Below the pieces are notes generated by a model. It was not told the origin of the DNA. It made no database searches and worked only from the letters and a program-made list of their open reading frames with translations. A stretch of 64,000 bases of DNA from Mesorhizobium sp. DCY119 (lineage in GTDB: Bacteria > Pseudomonadota > Alphaproteobacteria > Rhizobiales > Rhizobiaceae): positions 3,844,501 to 3,908,500 of the forward strand of contig NZ_CP031834.1 in the NCBI RefSeq assembly GCF_003590645.1, read 5' to 3'. Position 1 is the first letter of the stretch; each line of letters opens with the position of its first letter. Made by a program: the position numbers and the translations under genes. This document shows positions 17,584-26,622 of this stretch, piece by piece.

Positions 17584-18975
17584 TTGGCTTACTTAAGGCT
17601 GCTTTCGGCAACGCTCGCGGCGACACTGTCGCTTTCGGGTCCCATCTTCGCTCAAGACGCCGCAGGCTTGCACGTCGGTGCAACGCGTGTGGACATCACA
17701 CCTCCTGCCAGCCCGGATTTTCCGGCGATGAACGATTTCGACCATGAGAAGCTCTACCTTCGCGCCATCGTTATGGACAATGGCGATAACCGGGCAGTGC
17801 TGATTGGTGCAGACCTCGGCGGCATCAACGAGGACGTCTGGGCAGATGCCAGCCAACGGATCGCGGACGAACTCAACATTCCCGTGGCGAACATCATCAT
17901 GTCCTCCACGCATACTCACAGCGACTGGCCAGCGAACGCAACCACCGCTCCCGGCACACCCCGTTACGGCAGCGAATTCGTAGCCAATGTATCGCTGGAC
18001 GCGGTCAAGGACGCGATGACAAAGCTTAAGCCGGCGCGCGTCGGCTATGCGACCGGCGAGGCTTACCTCAACGTCAATCGCGACGTCGTCAGCCGCAACA
18101 CCAAACGCTGGACGCAAGCTGCCAATCTTTCCGCAGCTTCAGACAAGACCGTCGGCGTGCTGTCTTTTGTCGGCGCCGATGGCGAACCGATCGCAGCTTA
18201 CGTCAACTACGCCATGCATCCGGTCAACGGTTACCTGGCGGGTTTTGTCTCCGGCGATTTTGCGGCTGCAACCAGCCGCTACGTCGAGAAGGCCTTCGGC
18301 GACGACATGGTGACGGTCTTCACCCAGGGCGCCTCGGGCGACCAGAACCCGCGCTGGCTGCGCACGGGAACCAATGCTCTTGCCTCGAAAGGCGGCGCCA
18401 AGATCACCGGCTACGAGATGATCCGCGAGGATATCGAGGCGCCGTTGCGCAACAAGACGGTTGCGGACGGTCCGCTTGATCCAGTGGTCGCGCATCAGCT
18501 CGGTTCTTACATGGAGGCATTGGGCACCATTCTCGGCGAAGAAGTCATCCGCGTCATGAGCGACGTCAAGGATCTGCAGGATGATCCAAAAATCTGGGGC
18601 AAGCAGAACACGCTGACCTGCCCTGGGCGCAAGCGGCTCGATAACGCTCGCGAAGGTGTTGCCGGCCAGTATGAGCCTGGGCCGGATGTAGACATTCGTT
18701 TCGGCCTGCTGGGTATAGGCAACATCGCACTCGCCACGACCAATGCCGAAATCTACACAAAGATCGGCCAAGGCGTGAAGAAGGGATCGCCGATCTCCAA
18801 GACGATGTATGTCACCTTGGCAAACGGAAGAGCCCTTTCAGGCTATATTCCGGACGACGAATCCTTCGGCCACCAGACGTTCCAGGTTCTGGGAACGCGG
18901 CTCCTCCCGGGCTGTGCCGAGCAGGGAATCGTACAGGGTCTCTCCGACCTGGCAGCGGAGTATATGGCGCAGTAG
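17584..18975 (+). CDS. Exported neutral/alkaline ceramidase-like hydrolase
   Basis: An exported zinc amidase-like protein of about 463 residues. The TTG start at 17584 is preferred because GGGAGGA lies 7 bp upstream and the next residues form a clean Sec signal, ending SLSGPIFA before QDAAG. An in-frame ATG at 17530 would give an odd 18-residue pre-sequence. Family marks are GATRVDITPP, the active-site block SSTHTHS, a second zinc His in NYAMHPVNGYL (codon 18217-18219), and FTQGASGDQNPR. It lacks the C-terminal domain of full ceramidases (about 650 residues), so an N-acyl-lipid substrate is only a guess. A strong bidirectional terminator follows. A divergent paralogue is at 23998-25338. Confidence 0.82.
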   Translation: MAYLRLLSATLAATLSLSGPIFAQDAAGLHVGATRVDITPPASPDFPAMNDFDHEKLYLRAIVMDNGDNRAVLIGADLGGINEDVWADASQRIADELNIPVANIIMSSTHTHSDWPANATTAPGTPRYGSEFVANVSLDAVKDAMTKLKPARVGYATGEAYLNVNRDVVSRNTKRWTQAANLSAASDKTVGVLSFVGADGEPIAAYVNYAMHPVNGYLAGFVSGDFAAATSRYVEKAFGDDMVTVFTQGASGDQNPRWLRTGTNALASKGGAKITGYEMIREDIEAPLRNKTVADGPLDPVVAHQLGSYMEALGTILGEEVIRVMSDVKDLQDDPKIWGKQNTLTCPGRKRLDNAREGVAGQYEPGPDVDIRFGLLGIGNIALATTNAEIYTKIGQGVKKGSPISKTMYVTLANGRALSGYIPDDESFGHQTFQVLGTRLLPGCAEQGIVQGLSDLAAEYMAQ

Positions 18976-19006
18976 AAAATGCTCTAATCTTGGCCGGAGT
19001 ACATAA

Positions 19007-19049
19007 GAAAAGGGCCCTCTGTCTTTCGGCAGAGGGCCTTTCTCTTTTT
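19007..19049. terminator. Strong bidirectional rho-independent terminator
   Basis: AGGGCCCTCTG and CAGAGGGCCTT form a GC-rich stem around a short loop, with an A-run on the left and a T-run on the right. It therefore works for both the ceramidase-like gene on the plus strand and the converging hydrolase operon on the minus strand. Confidence 0.88.
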
Positions 19050-19066
19050 CGTGGGTCCGCCGCGCG

Positions 19067-20407
19067 CTAGAAGCGGCCCTTCTCACCCACCCAGCGGTCA
19101 ACAAAATCAAAGGTTCGCTTGGCGGTGTCGCCATATTCGGGCCGGCAGGCATCAAAGCCGTGGGTAGCACCTTCCACGGAGGCATAGGCCTTATCGGTCG
19201 CGGCCAGCCGGTCGAAGATGATCTCGCCTGGCACAACGAGGTAGTGGCAGCTCATCGTCAACACCAATGTCGGCACCGTGATCCCTGCTGCATTTCCTGG
19301 CGTGGAACTGTAGGCCGAGGCCCAATCGACACCGACGATATCGTCGGGCGTAACCGCGTAGCCTGCGGTCGTGCGGATCGCCGCATTGGCAAGGAAATTG
19401 CGCACTGTGGTGTCATAATTCATCGATCCCAGCACCTCGAGATCGCGCGGATGCGTTGTCAGGGGCTCGCGCACCGAGGGCACAATGACGGTTTCCTCTC
19501 GCCCGTCTGCATGAAGCAGCAAATGCGGCACCTTGGTGTGAGCGAGGAAAGTCGGGTCCGTCTGATAGGGCCGCGCGCCCAAGGCCCGGACGCCTATACC
19601 GCGGACCACGAATGGTTCATCGTTCTTGAAGGCACCTTTGCCGGCCTCTATTTGCTTTAGCCGTTCCAGGGCTCCATCAATCACCTGGGCATTGCGCGTG
19701 GCCTGGCCAGCATAGAACTTCGCCGCGAATTCCGGCGAATAGTTCGCCTTGCCACCGGCCACGAAACCATTGGCCTCGGTGAACATATCAAGCGCCGGGT
19801 CGCGGCCCTCTTCAAGCACCGCCGGGTCCATTGCCGTCATCTGGTGCGCGGCGCCCAGCGTCGGGTCCAGCAGCACCACGCCATCGGCCGGCGCAAGCTT
19901 CTCGAGATCCTTGCCAGTGCAGGGATAGACCTTCTCAGGTCCCTGGCAGGCGACGGGGCCATTTTCGGCAACGTTCTGGTAAAGCGCACCGAGATGGCTG
20001 CCGCCGCTGTGGGCCAGAAGAATGACCTTCTCGATGCCGGGAAGGCTGCGCAGGTGGGAAATGCCCATAGAAATGCTCGGGAGGTAGTTCTCCGGCGCAG
20101 GGTCACCGACGTCGCGGTCGCCGCGATAGTTCACCAGCATAACGCGGTAGCCGCGCTGTGCCATGAACCAGCCAGGCCGCTCACCATAGTTGTCGCGATT
20201 GGTATGAGAAAACACCATCGCCACCCGCGAATTCGGGCCAGGCTCCGCCGGCTCCAGCAGGAAGCCTTCGGAGACCGGTCCGAACCGGATATAGGTCACT
20301 TTGACGTCGGACGCGCCAACGGGCGCGTTTTGCGCCGAACTCGGCGTGGCAAAGGAAAAAACAGCGAGCATCGCAGCAAGAGCGAGGCCGGTCCTGGAAA
20401 AGTTCAT
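19067..20407 (-). CDS. Exported alpha/beta hydrolase
   Basis: A 446-residue protein with a Sec signal peptide (ALAAMLAVFSFATPSSA before QNAP) and an alpha/beta-hydrolase fold. The nucleophile elbow reads LLAHSGGSHLG, with the Ser flanked by A-H-S-G-G rather than the usual G-x-S-x-G. Other family pieces are VAMVFSHTNRDNYGERPGWFMAQRGYRVMLVNYRG at the oxyanion side and VEGATHGFDACRP, where the catalytic His probably lies. An esterase or lipase-like periplasmic activity is likely, substrate unknown. GGAG lies 7 bases before the chosen ATG. It is the last gene of the minus-strand hydrolase group. Confidence 0.8.
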   Translation of the reverse strand: MNFSRTGLALAAMLAVFSFATPSSAQNAPVGASDVKVTYIRFGPVSEGFLLEPAEPGPNSRVAMVFSHTNRDNYGERPGWFMAQRGYRVMLVNYRGDRDVGDPAPENYLPSISMGISHLRSLPGIEKVILLAHSGGSHLGALYQNVAENGPVACQGPEKVYPCTGKDLEKLAPADGVVLLDPTLGAAHQMTAMDPAVLEEGRDPALDMFTEANGFVAGGKANYSPEFAAKFYAGQATRNAQVIDGALERLKQIEAGKGAFKNDEPFVVRGIGVRALGARPYQTDPTFLAHTKVPHLLLHADGREETVIVPSVREPLTTHPRDLEVLGSMNYDTTVRNFLANAAIRTTAGYAVTPDDIVGVDWASAYSSTPGNAAGITVPTLVLTMSCHYLVVPGEIIFDRLAATDKAYASVEGATHGFDACRPEYGDTAKRTFDFVDRWVGEKGRF

Positions 20408-20463
20408 TCATGACTCCATTCGGTAATTGACGTACCGCAGCCGTAAGCAACAGCAGCGGAAAA

Positions 20464-20493
20464 GAACCGCCGACGCATATGCGACGGCGGTTC
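20464..20493 (-). terminator. Hairpin terminator after the type-B carboxylesterase
   Basis: GAACCGCCG (20464-20472) pairs with CGGCGGTTC (20485-20493), with the inner CGC/GCG also pairing after one A-A mismatch. On the minus strand the stem is followed by TTCTTTTCC, a modest T-rich tail. It would at least partly separate the last hydrolase gene from the rest of the group. Confidence 0.65.
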
Positions 20494-20534
20494 CATCTCG
20501 TTTGGCCACCAGAGAACTACCAGCGTGGCCCGAG

Positions 20535-22220
20535 CTACTGGCGCGGGTGCAGTTCGCTCAGCCCGTACTTGGCAAGCACGGCCTTGCGGTTCACCGCATC
20601 ACGCGAAGGGTAAGGCGTTCCCTCGACAGGATAGGCATAGCCATCTGCGAAGCGGACAAACGCCGGCCCGGATTCCGGCTGTGGCCATTTCGGAAGGCCT
20701 TCACCGTTGGGGTCACCGGATCTCACGAAATTCGCCAGATAGGTCGACATGGTATCGGCCATCCGATGATCGACGTCGGTCCAGGGACGCTGGCCAGGTT
20801 GGTCACGCATCGAATTCATGAAATACCAAAGGTCGGCCGAATGGAAAGAACCGTAGAACTCGGCGTTGCGGCCGGGTGGCGGGTTGTCGAAGTAATAGAC
20901 GAAGGCGTTAAGATCCTTGCTGTTCGCCTTGGCATGTTCCGCAGAGACCAGCGCGGTTTGCAGCAGATTGTCGGCGTCGGCACGCAGCCGCAGACGGTAG
21001 GCGTGCGTGGGATCGGACGCCTGATAGGCGTGCGTTCCCTCCTCTCCGTAGGTCTTTTCAAGAAACTTGGCGAAGTCCTCCGGGTTCATCGTCCCTTCGG
21101 GGTCGCCTTGCGTCGAGGAGCGCTCGTCGGCATTGGCGCCAATCATGAGATCGATGCCGTCAAGCGCTCCCGGGCGGAGCAGTTTCGCCGAGTCCTGCGT
21201 GATGAGCGTATCATCGATGATGAACTGCCCGACGGCTGCTTTCAGCGCATAGTGCATCAGCTGATCATCGGGGCCCAGTCTCTTGGTCACGAAGTCCTCT
21301 GCCGGGATTGCCCGAAGGTCCGCCAAACTCATCGGTTTGCCGAAGAGTTTCTCCAGCGATGCAGCATTTTCTGCCTCTTTAGCCATGCGCATTGGGAAAT
21401 CAGTGTCGAGCAACCCGCCGGAGGCGCTTTGCATCACCGCGCGATGGAACAGCCCCCGCGCCTTCGGGATGCGCAACAGCATACCAACATTGCGCGAACC
21501 GGCTGATTGGCCGCCTATCGTCACATTCGAAGGATCGCCACCAAAGCCCTCGATGTTGTCGCGCACCCATTCCAGTGCAGTCACGAGGTCGAGAAGGGCA
21601 AGGTTGCCTGAGGTGCCTTCCGGACTCTCGGCGCTCAGTTCTGCCGACGAGAGGAAACCAAAGGCGCCTAGGCGATACTGCACCGGCACTACGATGATGC
21701 CCTTGGCGGCGAGCTTCGAAGCCCAGAACTCGATCTCCGAAGCGTAACCATGATCATTGCCGCCACCATGAATCCAGACGTAGACGGGCAACTTGTCGCC
21801 GGCATCCTTTGCCGGCGTGAAGACGTTCAGGTTCAGACCATTCTCGCTGGCCTTCGGCATGAAGTCGTTGTCGTAGTAGAACTCGTCGCCCCAGAACGCC
21901 CCGACGGGATTCAGCTTCACGTCCTGCATCGACTGGTCGCCCCAGCTATCGGCGACCTTGACGCCCTCCCAGGGTTCGACGGGCTGCGGTGGCCGAAAGC
22001 GGTTTTCGCCACCGGCCGGGCCTGCAAATGGAAGGCCCTTGAACAGCTGAACGTCTGGAACGTCGGTTTCAACGCCCTTCACCTTGCCGCCGGCAATTTC
22101 AACGACATCGACGGGTGCGGCAATCGCACAGGGCATCAGGCCGGCCAGCATCATGCTCCCCGCCATCAACGCTCTCACCACGGATCGGCGTACCGATCCG
22201 TTGATTGTTCCTGTTAACAT
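20535..22220 (-). CDS. Exported type-B carboxylesterase (copy 1)
   Basis: A 561-residue carboxylesterase of the COesterase family with a signal peptide (RALMAGSMMLAGLMPCAIAA before PVDVVEIAGG). The nucleophile elbow is TIGGQSAGSRNVG, Ser near residue 237. The oxyanion loop is VWIHGGGNDHGY, and the catalytic His block is GSFHSADLWYFM. FKGLPFAGPAGGENRFRPPQP is the classic N-terminal family segment. It should hydrolyse carboxylic esters in the periplasm or outside the cell. A GAGG ribosome site lies 8 bases before the ATG. It follows a second carboxylesterase gene of the same family, about 70 bp upstream. Confidence 0.9.
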   Translation of the reverse strand: MLTGTINGSVRRSVVRALMAGSMMLAGLMPCAIAAPVDVVEIAGGKVKGVETDVPDVQLFKGLPFAGPAGGENRFRPPQPVEPWEGVKVADSWGDQSMQDVKLNPVGAFWGDEFYYDNDFMPKASENGLNLNVFTPAKDAGDKLPVYVWIHGGGNDHGYASEIEFWASKLAAKGIIVVPVQYRLGAFGFLSSAELSAESPEGTSGNLALLDLVTALEWVRDNIEGFGGDPSNVTIGGQSAGSRNVGMLLRIPKARGLFHRAVMQSASGGLLDTDFPMRMAKEAENAASLEKLFGKPMSLADLRAIPAEDFVTKRLGPDDQLMHYALKAAVGQFIIDDTLITQDSAKLLRPGALDGIDLMIGANADERSSTQGDPEGTMNPEDFAKFLEKTYGEEGTHAYQASDPTHAYRLRLRADADNLLQTALVSAEHAKANSKDLNAFVYYFDNPPPGRNAEFYGSFHSADLWYFMNSMRDQPGQRPWTDVDHRMADTMSTYLANFVRSGDPNGEGLPKWPQPESGPAFVRFADGYAYPVEGTPYPSRDAVNRKAVLAKYGLSELHPRQ

Positions 22221-22289
22221 ACTGCAGTCCTCGCTTATCCCATCCCTGGATGGGTCACTTCGTTTGACAGTCTTTCGGCATCAGGCAAC

Positions 22290-23927
22290 TCAGCCACCTG
22301 TTCGACCGGAGACGATCTCCAGCAATTTGTCGTCGTGGTGATCCCGTACGGTGCTGTAATTGTCGAAGATCATCGTCGCACCGCCCTCTCCCGTGAACGC
22401 GGGCCAATGCGGCAGACCGGGATGGTTCGGATTGCCGTCCCGGGCGAAGTGCACCCAGGCCTGGCTCACGGCACGAGCCATCGCCTTGGCATCCGCTCCG
22501 CCGCCCGTCACCTGCGGGACGAGGTCTATGTTGTTGAACACATGCGGAACCTCCGACACGTGCCAGGCGCCGCCGATACCGTCGAGCACCGGCGAGTTCC
22601 AGGCGAAGACGTAGGAATAAACCGGCGCCTTGCTATTGCCGGCCTTCAGTTCGGCCATATCGACCACGCCCTGACGCCGCGTCGAATCCCAGAAATAGAG
22701 CTCGGAGAGCTGGCGCCCGGGATAGGCCTCCTTCCAGGCCGCGGTCATCGCCTCGGCTTTGTCGCCGAAGCGCTCGGCGATCTTCTCGGTTGTGTGCTCG
22801 GGCGTCCAGGCGTTCATGTTGTCGGCGAACAGGAGATCAGGCTTGTTGCCGATGATCGTTCCATTTTCATGCAGCACGTTGCCGATCAGCAGCGGCTTGT
22901 CGGCGGAGAACTTGGCCCAGCCGACCGTGACCGGATCCTCGGGCATGCAGCTGCCGTCGATCACCGGGCGCCAACCAACACCTTTGGCAAGCCCCGCTTC
23001 TTCGACCTGCTTGAGTGCTTTATCGCCCGCCGCTAGAAGCTGGTCGTAAGGAACCGTCTCGATCTGCTCAATGGTTTCGGCCGTCAGGCCCAGATTGGCT
23101 ACAGTCCGCTCGGAAATTGCGCGGGCCAGATCCTGGGGCATCGCGACCACACCGGAGGCGCCGGACTGAACCACCGACTTGTCGAACAGATCGACGGCCG
23201 AAGGCGTCCCCATGAGAAAGCGCACTTTGCCGCCACCGCCGGATTGGCCAAAGATGGTGACGTTTTCGGGATCACCGCCGAATTGAGCGATATTGGCCTG
23301 GACCCATTCCAGCGCCGCCACGATGTCGCGCATGCCCGTATTGGCCGACTTGGAATAACGCTCGCCATAGGCCGACAGGTCGAGCGTACCCAGGATGTTC
23401 AGCCGGTGGTTCAGCGACACGACGACAACGTCGCCGGAGCGCGCGAGATTGGCGCCTTCGTAGCTGGTGCCCTCGATCGATGAGCCATTGGTGAAACCAC
23501 CCCCGTGCAGCCACACCATGACCGGCCGTTTCGCGCCGTCTTTGACCCCCGGCGTCCAGATGTTCAGAAACTGGCAGGCCTCGTTTTCCGGCAAGTAGCG
23601 ATGGGGGTTGAATTGCTCGTCATTGGCGACAGCAATCATTGTCGGATAGGGACAGATCTCGCCATAGTTCATGGCGAGGCGAAGTCCCTCCCACTTGTCG
23701 GGAGCTTCCGGCGCCATGAAGCGCGCGGCCTTGGCATAAGGAACACCGCGGTAAGTGTATATTCCGTTGTCGACAAAACCCAGCAGATCGCCTTGGGCAA
23801 CGGTAACCGCACCCTTATTGGCTGTGGCAACGAAAGGTGCGTCCTGTGCCAGCGTGGCGGCGGGTATTGCGCTGCCGAACGTCAAAGCGACCAGCGCCGC
23901 ATAGGGCAGGTTTCTCAGTACAGCCAT
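22290..23927 (-). CDS. Exported type-B carboxylesterase (copy 2)
   Basis: A 545-residue COesterase-family enzyme with a Sec signal peptide (LVALTFGSAIPAATLA before QDAP). The elbow is TIFGQSGGGGKVRF, with Ser near residue 227. The oxyanion loop is VWLHGGGFTNGS and the His block GAWHVSEVPHVFNN. The ATG at 23927 is used because GGAGGAG lies upstream; a GTG at 23951 would make the ribosome site part of the coding region. It has the same architecture as the copy at 20535-22220 but is well diverged, so the pair is an old duplication or two separate acquisitions. It is probably co-transcribed with the ceramidase-like gene upstream. Confidence 0.9.
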   Translation of the reverse strand: MAVLRNLPYAALVALTFGSAIPAATLAQDAPFVATANKGAVTVAQGDLLGFVDNGIYTYRGVPYAKAARFMAPEAPDKWEGLRLAMNYGEICPYPTMIAVANDEQFNPHRYLPENEACQFLNIWTPGVKDGAKRPVMVWLHGGGFTNGSSIEGTSYEGANLARSGDVVVVSLNHRLNILGTLDLSAYGERYSKSANTGMRDIVAALEWVQANIAQFGGDPENVTIFGQSGGGGKVRFLMGTPSAVDLFDKSVVQSGASGVVAMPQDLARAISERTVANLGLTAETIEQIETVPYDQLLAAGDKALKQVEEAGLAKGVGWRPVIDGSCMPEDPVTVGWAKFSADKPLLIGNVLHENGTIIGNKPDLLFADNMNAWTPEHTTEKIAERFGDKAEAMTAAWKEAYPGRQLSELYFWDSTRRQGVVDMAELKAGNSKAPVYSYVFAWNSPVLDGIGGAWHVSEVPHVFNNIDLVPQVTGGGADAKAMARAVSQAWVHFARDGNPNHPGLPHWPAFTGEGGATMIFDNYSTVRDHHDDKLLEIVSGRTGG

Positions 23928-23997
23928 CGTGAAATTCTCCTCCTGGGTCACAGTTTCGTTTTGGGGATGCCGACCGCCGCAGACGGCCGGCGCAGTC

Positions 23998-25338
23998 TCA
24001 GCGGGATTGTTCGATCAATCCCAGGGCGCCGGACAGGAAACCCTGTTCGGCACATCCCACCGCCGCGCGGGTGTCGGTGGCGGGATACGTTCTCAGCGCA
24101 TAGGCAGCATCATCCACGACGAAGCGGAACGGGCCAAAATTGGTACCGACAAAGAGTGTGTTCTTTAGCGGCGACGTCAGCCGCAACTTGTCCCACAGCC
24201 GCGGCACGACATTTCCGTCTGCCGTTACATAGGCGACATCGCCCAGTCTCAGCACGCCCATCGTCAGGGTCACATCGTTGAATGGCGCATCGACGAAATC
24301 ACAGGCCGGGAGCTCCGAACCCTCGGTGTATGCGCACATGGTTCGAAGGTTTCGCGGGGTCGTCTGCTTGCCGGGGCAGGTCAGGCTGTCACTGACGGCA
24401 AAGATTGGAAGCGCCGCATCCGAACTCTCGATGCGCGACATGCGGGCCAGCGCCTCCTCGCCGAGGATAACGCCCATCGCATCCATGATCCTCTCGGCGG
24501 TCTTGGCGGTACGGCTCGGATCCTCATCGAACCAGACGCGGTAGGCAGGCGTCGCCGGCGAGCCGACCGTGAACAGAGCCACTGCCTTGCCGCCCAGAGC
24601 GTCCTCGATGTAACGCGAGGTCACGCCGGGCACGTCACCGCTGATCTCGGTCTTTGCAGGCTCGTAGACCACGGGCTCGATGCCGTAGTTCAGCACCACG
24701 GCAATCGGCCTGCCATCGAGACTTTCGAACTTGTGCACACCGAGCGTCTGGTCGACTGCCTCAAGTCCGGTACGGTCGATGCCGTCGATGTACCGGTGCT
24801 GCTTCTTCGACCATTCGTCGCGGCCCAGAACCAGGCTGACGCTACCGCTGTCGTAGCCGGAGCGCGCAGGCTGGAGATCGGCCTCAGCCTTGCGGATCGC
24901 TTCGATAACGCCCGCCTTCACTGCCGCCGTAAAGGTCTCGGAAGTCGGTATCGGCGAATTGCCGGGGGGCGATACGCGCAATGAGTTGTGTGTGTGCGTA
25001 GTCCCGAGCATCACCTGCGTCACGGGAACGTGGAACTGGTCCGATATCTGTTGAACGAGAGCGCCATAGATATCCGCAGCAATGGCCGGAACCTCGGCCA
25101 CGGCGATAACCGCCCGCTGACCGCCGCTCTCCACGATCAACGCTCGCGCGAAGATATGATCGTGGATCGAGGTCAGCGGCTTTGGCAGGTGTTCGACGGC
25201 AGGGGTGATATCGACCATCCCCGCGCCGGCCTTCAAACCGGCTTGTCCAGCGTCCTGTGCAAACGCCGCGCCCGCCGACAGCGACGCGGCAACAAAAATA
25301 TGCAGGGCGAGAAGGCTCGCCTTTATGTATGCCATCAT
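23998..25338 (-). CDS. Exported ceramidase-like paralogue with altered zinc site
   Basis: A 446-residue exported protein (signal ALHIFVAASLSAGAAFA before QDAG) in the same family as the gene at 17584-18975: both share MVDITPA/RVDITPP, THTH (here GTTHTHNS), a late LTCPG segment, and a GCAEQG ending. It differs at key points. The second zinc His of the NYAMHP block is a Glu here (NYGIEPVV, codon 24676-24678), and the GASGDQNP loop is reduced to VGSPATPAY. Its chemistry may therefore differ, or it may have lost activity. Two ATGs (25338 and 25335) follow GGGAGG; the second has the better spacing. It is the first gene of the minus-strand hydrolase operon, with a GTTAC repeat 117 bp upstream. Confidence 0.78.
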   Translation of the reverse strand: MMAYIKASLLALHIFVAASLSAGAAFAQDAGQAGLKAGAGMVDITPAVEHLPKPLTSIHDHIFARALIVESGGQRAVIAVAEVPAIAADIYGALVQQISDQFHVPVTQVMLGTTHTHNSLRVSPPGNSPIPTSETFTAAVKAGVIEAIRKAEADLQPARSGYDSGSVSLVLGRDEWSKKQHRYIDGIDRTGLEAVDQTLGVHKFESLDGRPIAVVLNYGIEPVVYEPAKTEISGDVPGVTSRYIEDALGGKAVALFTVGSPATPAYRVWFDEDPSRTAKTAERIMDAMGVILGEEALARMSRIESSDAALPIFAVSDSLTCPGKQTTPRNLRTMCAYTEGSELPACDFVDAPFNDVTLTMGVLRLGDVAYVTADGNVVPRLWDKLRLTSPLKNTLFVGTNFGPFRFVVDDAAYALRTYPATDTRAAVGCAEQGFLSGALGLIEQSR

Positions 25339-25454
25339 GTCCTCCCATGGGCCGACAGCATGCGACCCACCTTGTCATTGTGGGGAACTTTCCTCGTCTT
25401 TCAACGGCGAGTGTCTCGCCTTGGGAGAGAGTGGTGCTGATTTTCGACCGGCAC

Positions 25455-25472
25455 GTTACGTTACGTTACAAT
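25455..25472 (+). promoter_or_regulatory. GTTAC direct repeats (site B), upstream of hydrolase operon
   Basis: Three head-to-tail GTTAC units (25455, 25460, 25465) end in AA. The first and third have the same 10-bp period as the GTTAC-N5-GTTAC sites at 17431 and 29836. The site is 117 bp before the minus-strand ceramidase-like start and points away from it, the same relative orientation as at site C and at the importer operon. Confidence 0.6.
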
Positions 25473-25519
25473 CTCGCCGGTTGGGTCTCTGAACGCCTCG
25501 CCTGCGACGAGCCAGAGGG

Positions 25520-26617
25520 TCAATTCAGCCTTTCGCCGGACTCGGGCCGGAAGTAGGAAATCTTGTTGAGATCGAAGGCCAGCGGCAGCGTATTTCCCGG
25601 TCGAGCCTTCGTATCAGAATGCAGTCGCGCAGTTAGCTGCCGGCCACCCAGATGCGAGATCACATAGGTGTCTGCCCCTGCCGGCTCCACGGTATCTATC
25701 ATGCACTCGACAGTCTGCACTTCGCTGCCCGGCCGGAAGCCCGCTTCGGTAATGTCCTCAGGGCGCAATCCGACGATAACGTCGTCCGGCAAATCTCTGG
25801 CGGCAGGATGGTTCAACACCAAAGGCGCATGCCCCGGCCGCGCGATCTCGACCTTGGCGCAGGCGCCGTCGCGGTACACACGGGCGGGAATAAAGTTCAT
25901 CGCCGGCGAACCCATGAAATCCGCCACGAAAATGTTGGCGGGCCTGTTGTAGATCTGCGACGGCGTGCCGACCTGCTGTATCACGCCACCCTTCATGACG
26001 GCGATTTTCGAAGCGAGTGTCATCGCCTCGATCTGGTCATGGGTAACGTAGACCATCGAGCGCCCGAGCCACTGATGAAGCTTCTTGATCTCGGACCGCA
26101 TCTCGACGCGGAGTTTGGCATCGAGGTTCGACAGCGGTTCATCGAAGAGAAAGAGGGCCGGATCGCGTACAAGCGCCCGTCCCATCGCCACTCGCTGCCG
26201 CTGGCCTCCCGACAGCTGCGCCGGCCGCCGGTCGAGTAGTTGCTCGATTTGCAACTGCCCTGCCACCTCGCGCAATTTGCGCTCCTTCGTTGCCTGGTCG
26301 ACGCCGCGCACCCGCATGCCGAAGGTGATGTTCTTGGCCACCGACATCGTTGGATAAAGGGCATAGGACTGGAACACCATTGCAATGTTCCGGTCCCGCG
26401 GGCTCACACCCTTCATGTCCTGACCGCCGATAAAGATCGCACCCGAGGTCGTGTTCTCCAGGCCCGCGATGCAGTTCAGCAAGGTGGATTTGCCGCAACC
26501 TGAAGGACCGACGAGTACGAGAAATTCTCCCGGCTGGACCGCGATATTGATGTCCTTGAGGATTTCGGCGGAACCGAAGTTTTTGTATGCGCGGCGGATT
26601 TCGAGGATCGGCGCCAT
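25520..26617 (-). CDS. Carbohydrate ABC transporter ATPase (MsmK/UgpC type)
   Basis: A 365-residue ATPase that powers the sugar importer encoded just upstream. It has Walker A GPSGCGKST, signature QLSGGQRQRVAMGRAL, Walker B LFLFDEPLSNLD, the switch region VYVTHDQIEAMTL, and a C-terminal MalK-like regulatory OB domain (about residues 240-365, with VGLRPEDITEAG). This type can serve one or several CUT1 sugar importers. It is the last gene of the binding protein-permease-permease-ATPase operon. The stretch 25339-25519 carries the GTTAC repeats and no gene. Confidence 0.93.
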   Translation of the reverse strand: MAPILEIRRAYKNFGSAEILKDINIAVQPGEFLVLVGPSGCGKSTLLNCIAGLENTTSGAIFIGGQDMKGVSPRDRNIAMVFQSYALYPTMSVAKNITFGMRVRGVDQATKERKLREVAGQLQIEQLLDRRPAQLSGGQRQRVAMGRALVRDPALFLFDEPLSNLDAKLRVEMRSEIKKLHQWLGRSMVYVTHDQIEAMTLASKIAVMKGGVIQQVGTPSQIYNRPANIFVADFMGSPAMNFIPARVYRDGACAKVEIARPGHAPLVLNHPAARDLPDDVIVGLRPEDITEAGFRPGSEVQTVECMIDTVEPAGADTYVISHLGGRQLTARLHSDTKARPGNTLPLAFDLNKISYFRPESGERLN

Positions 26618-26622
26618 GACTG

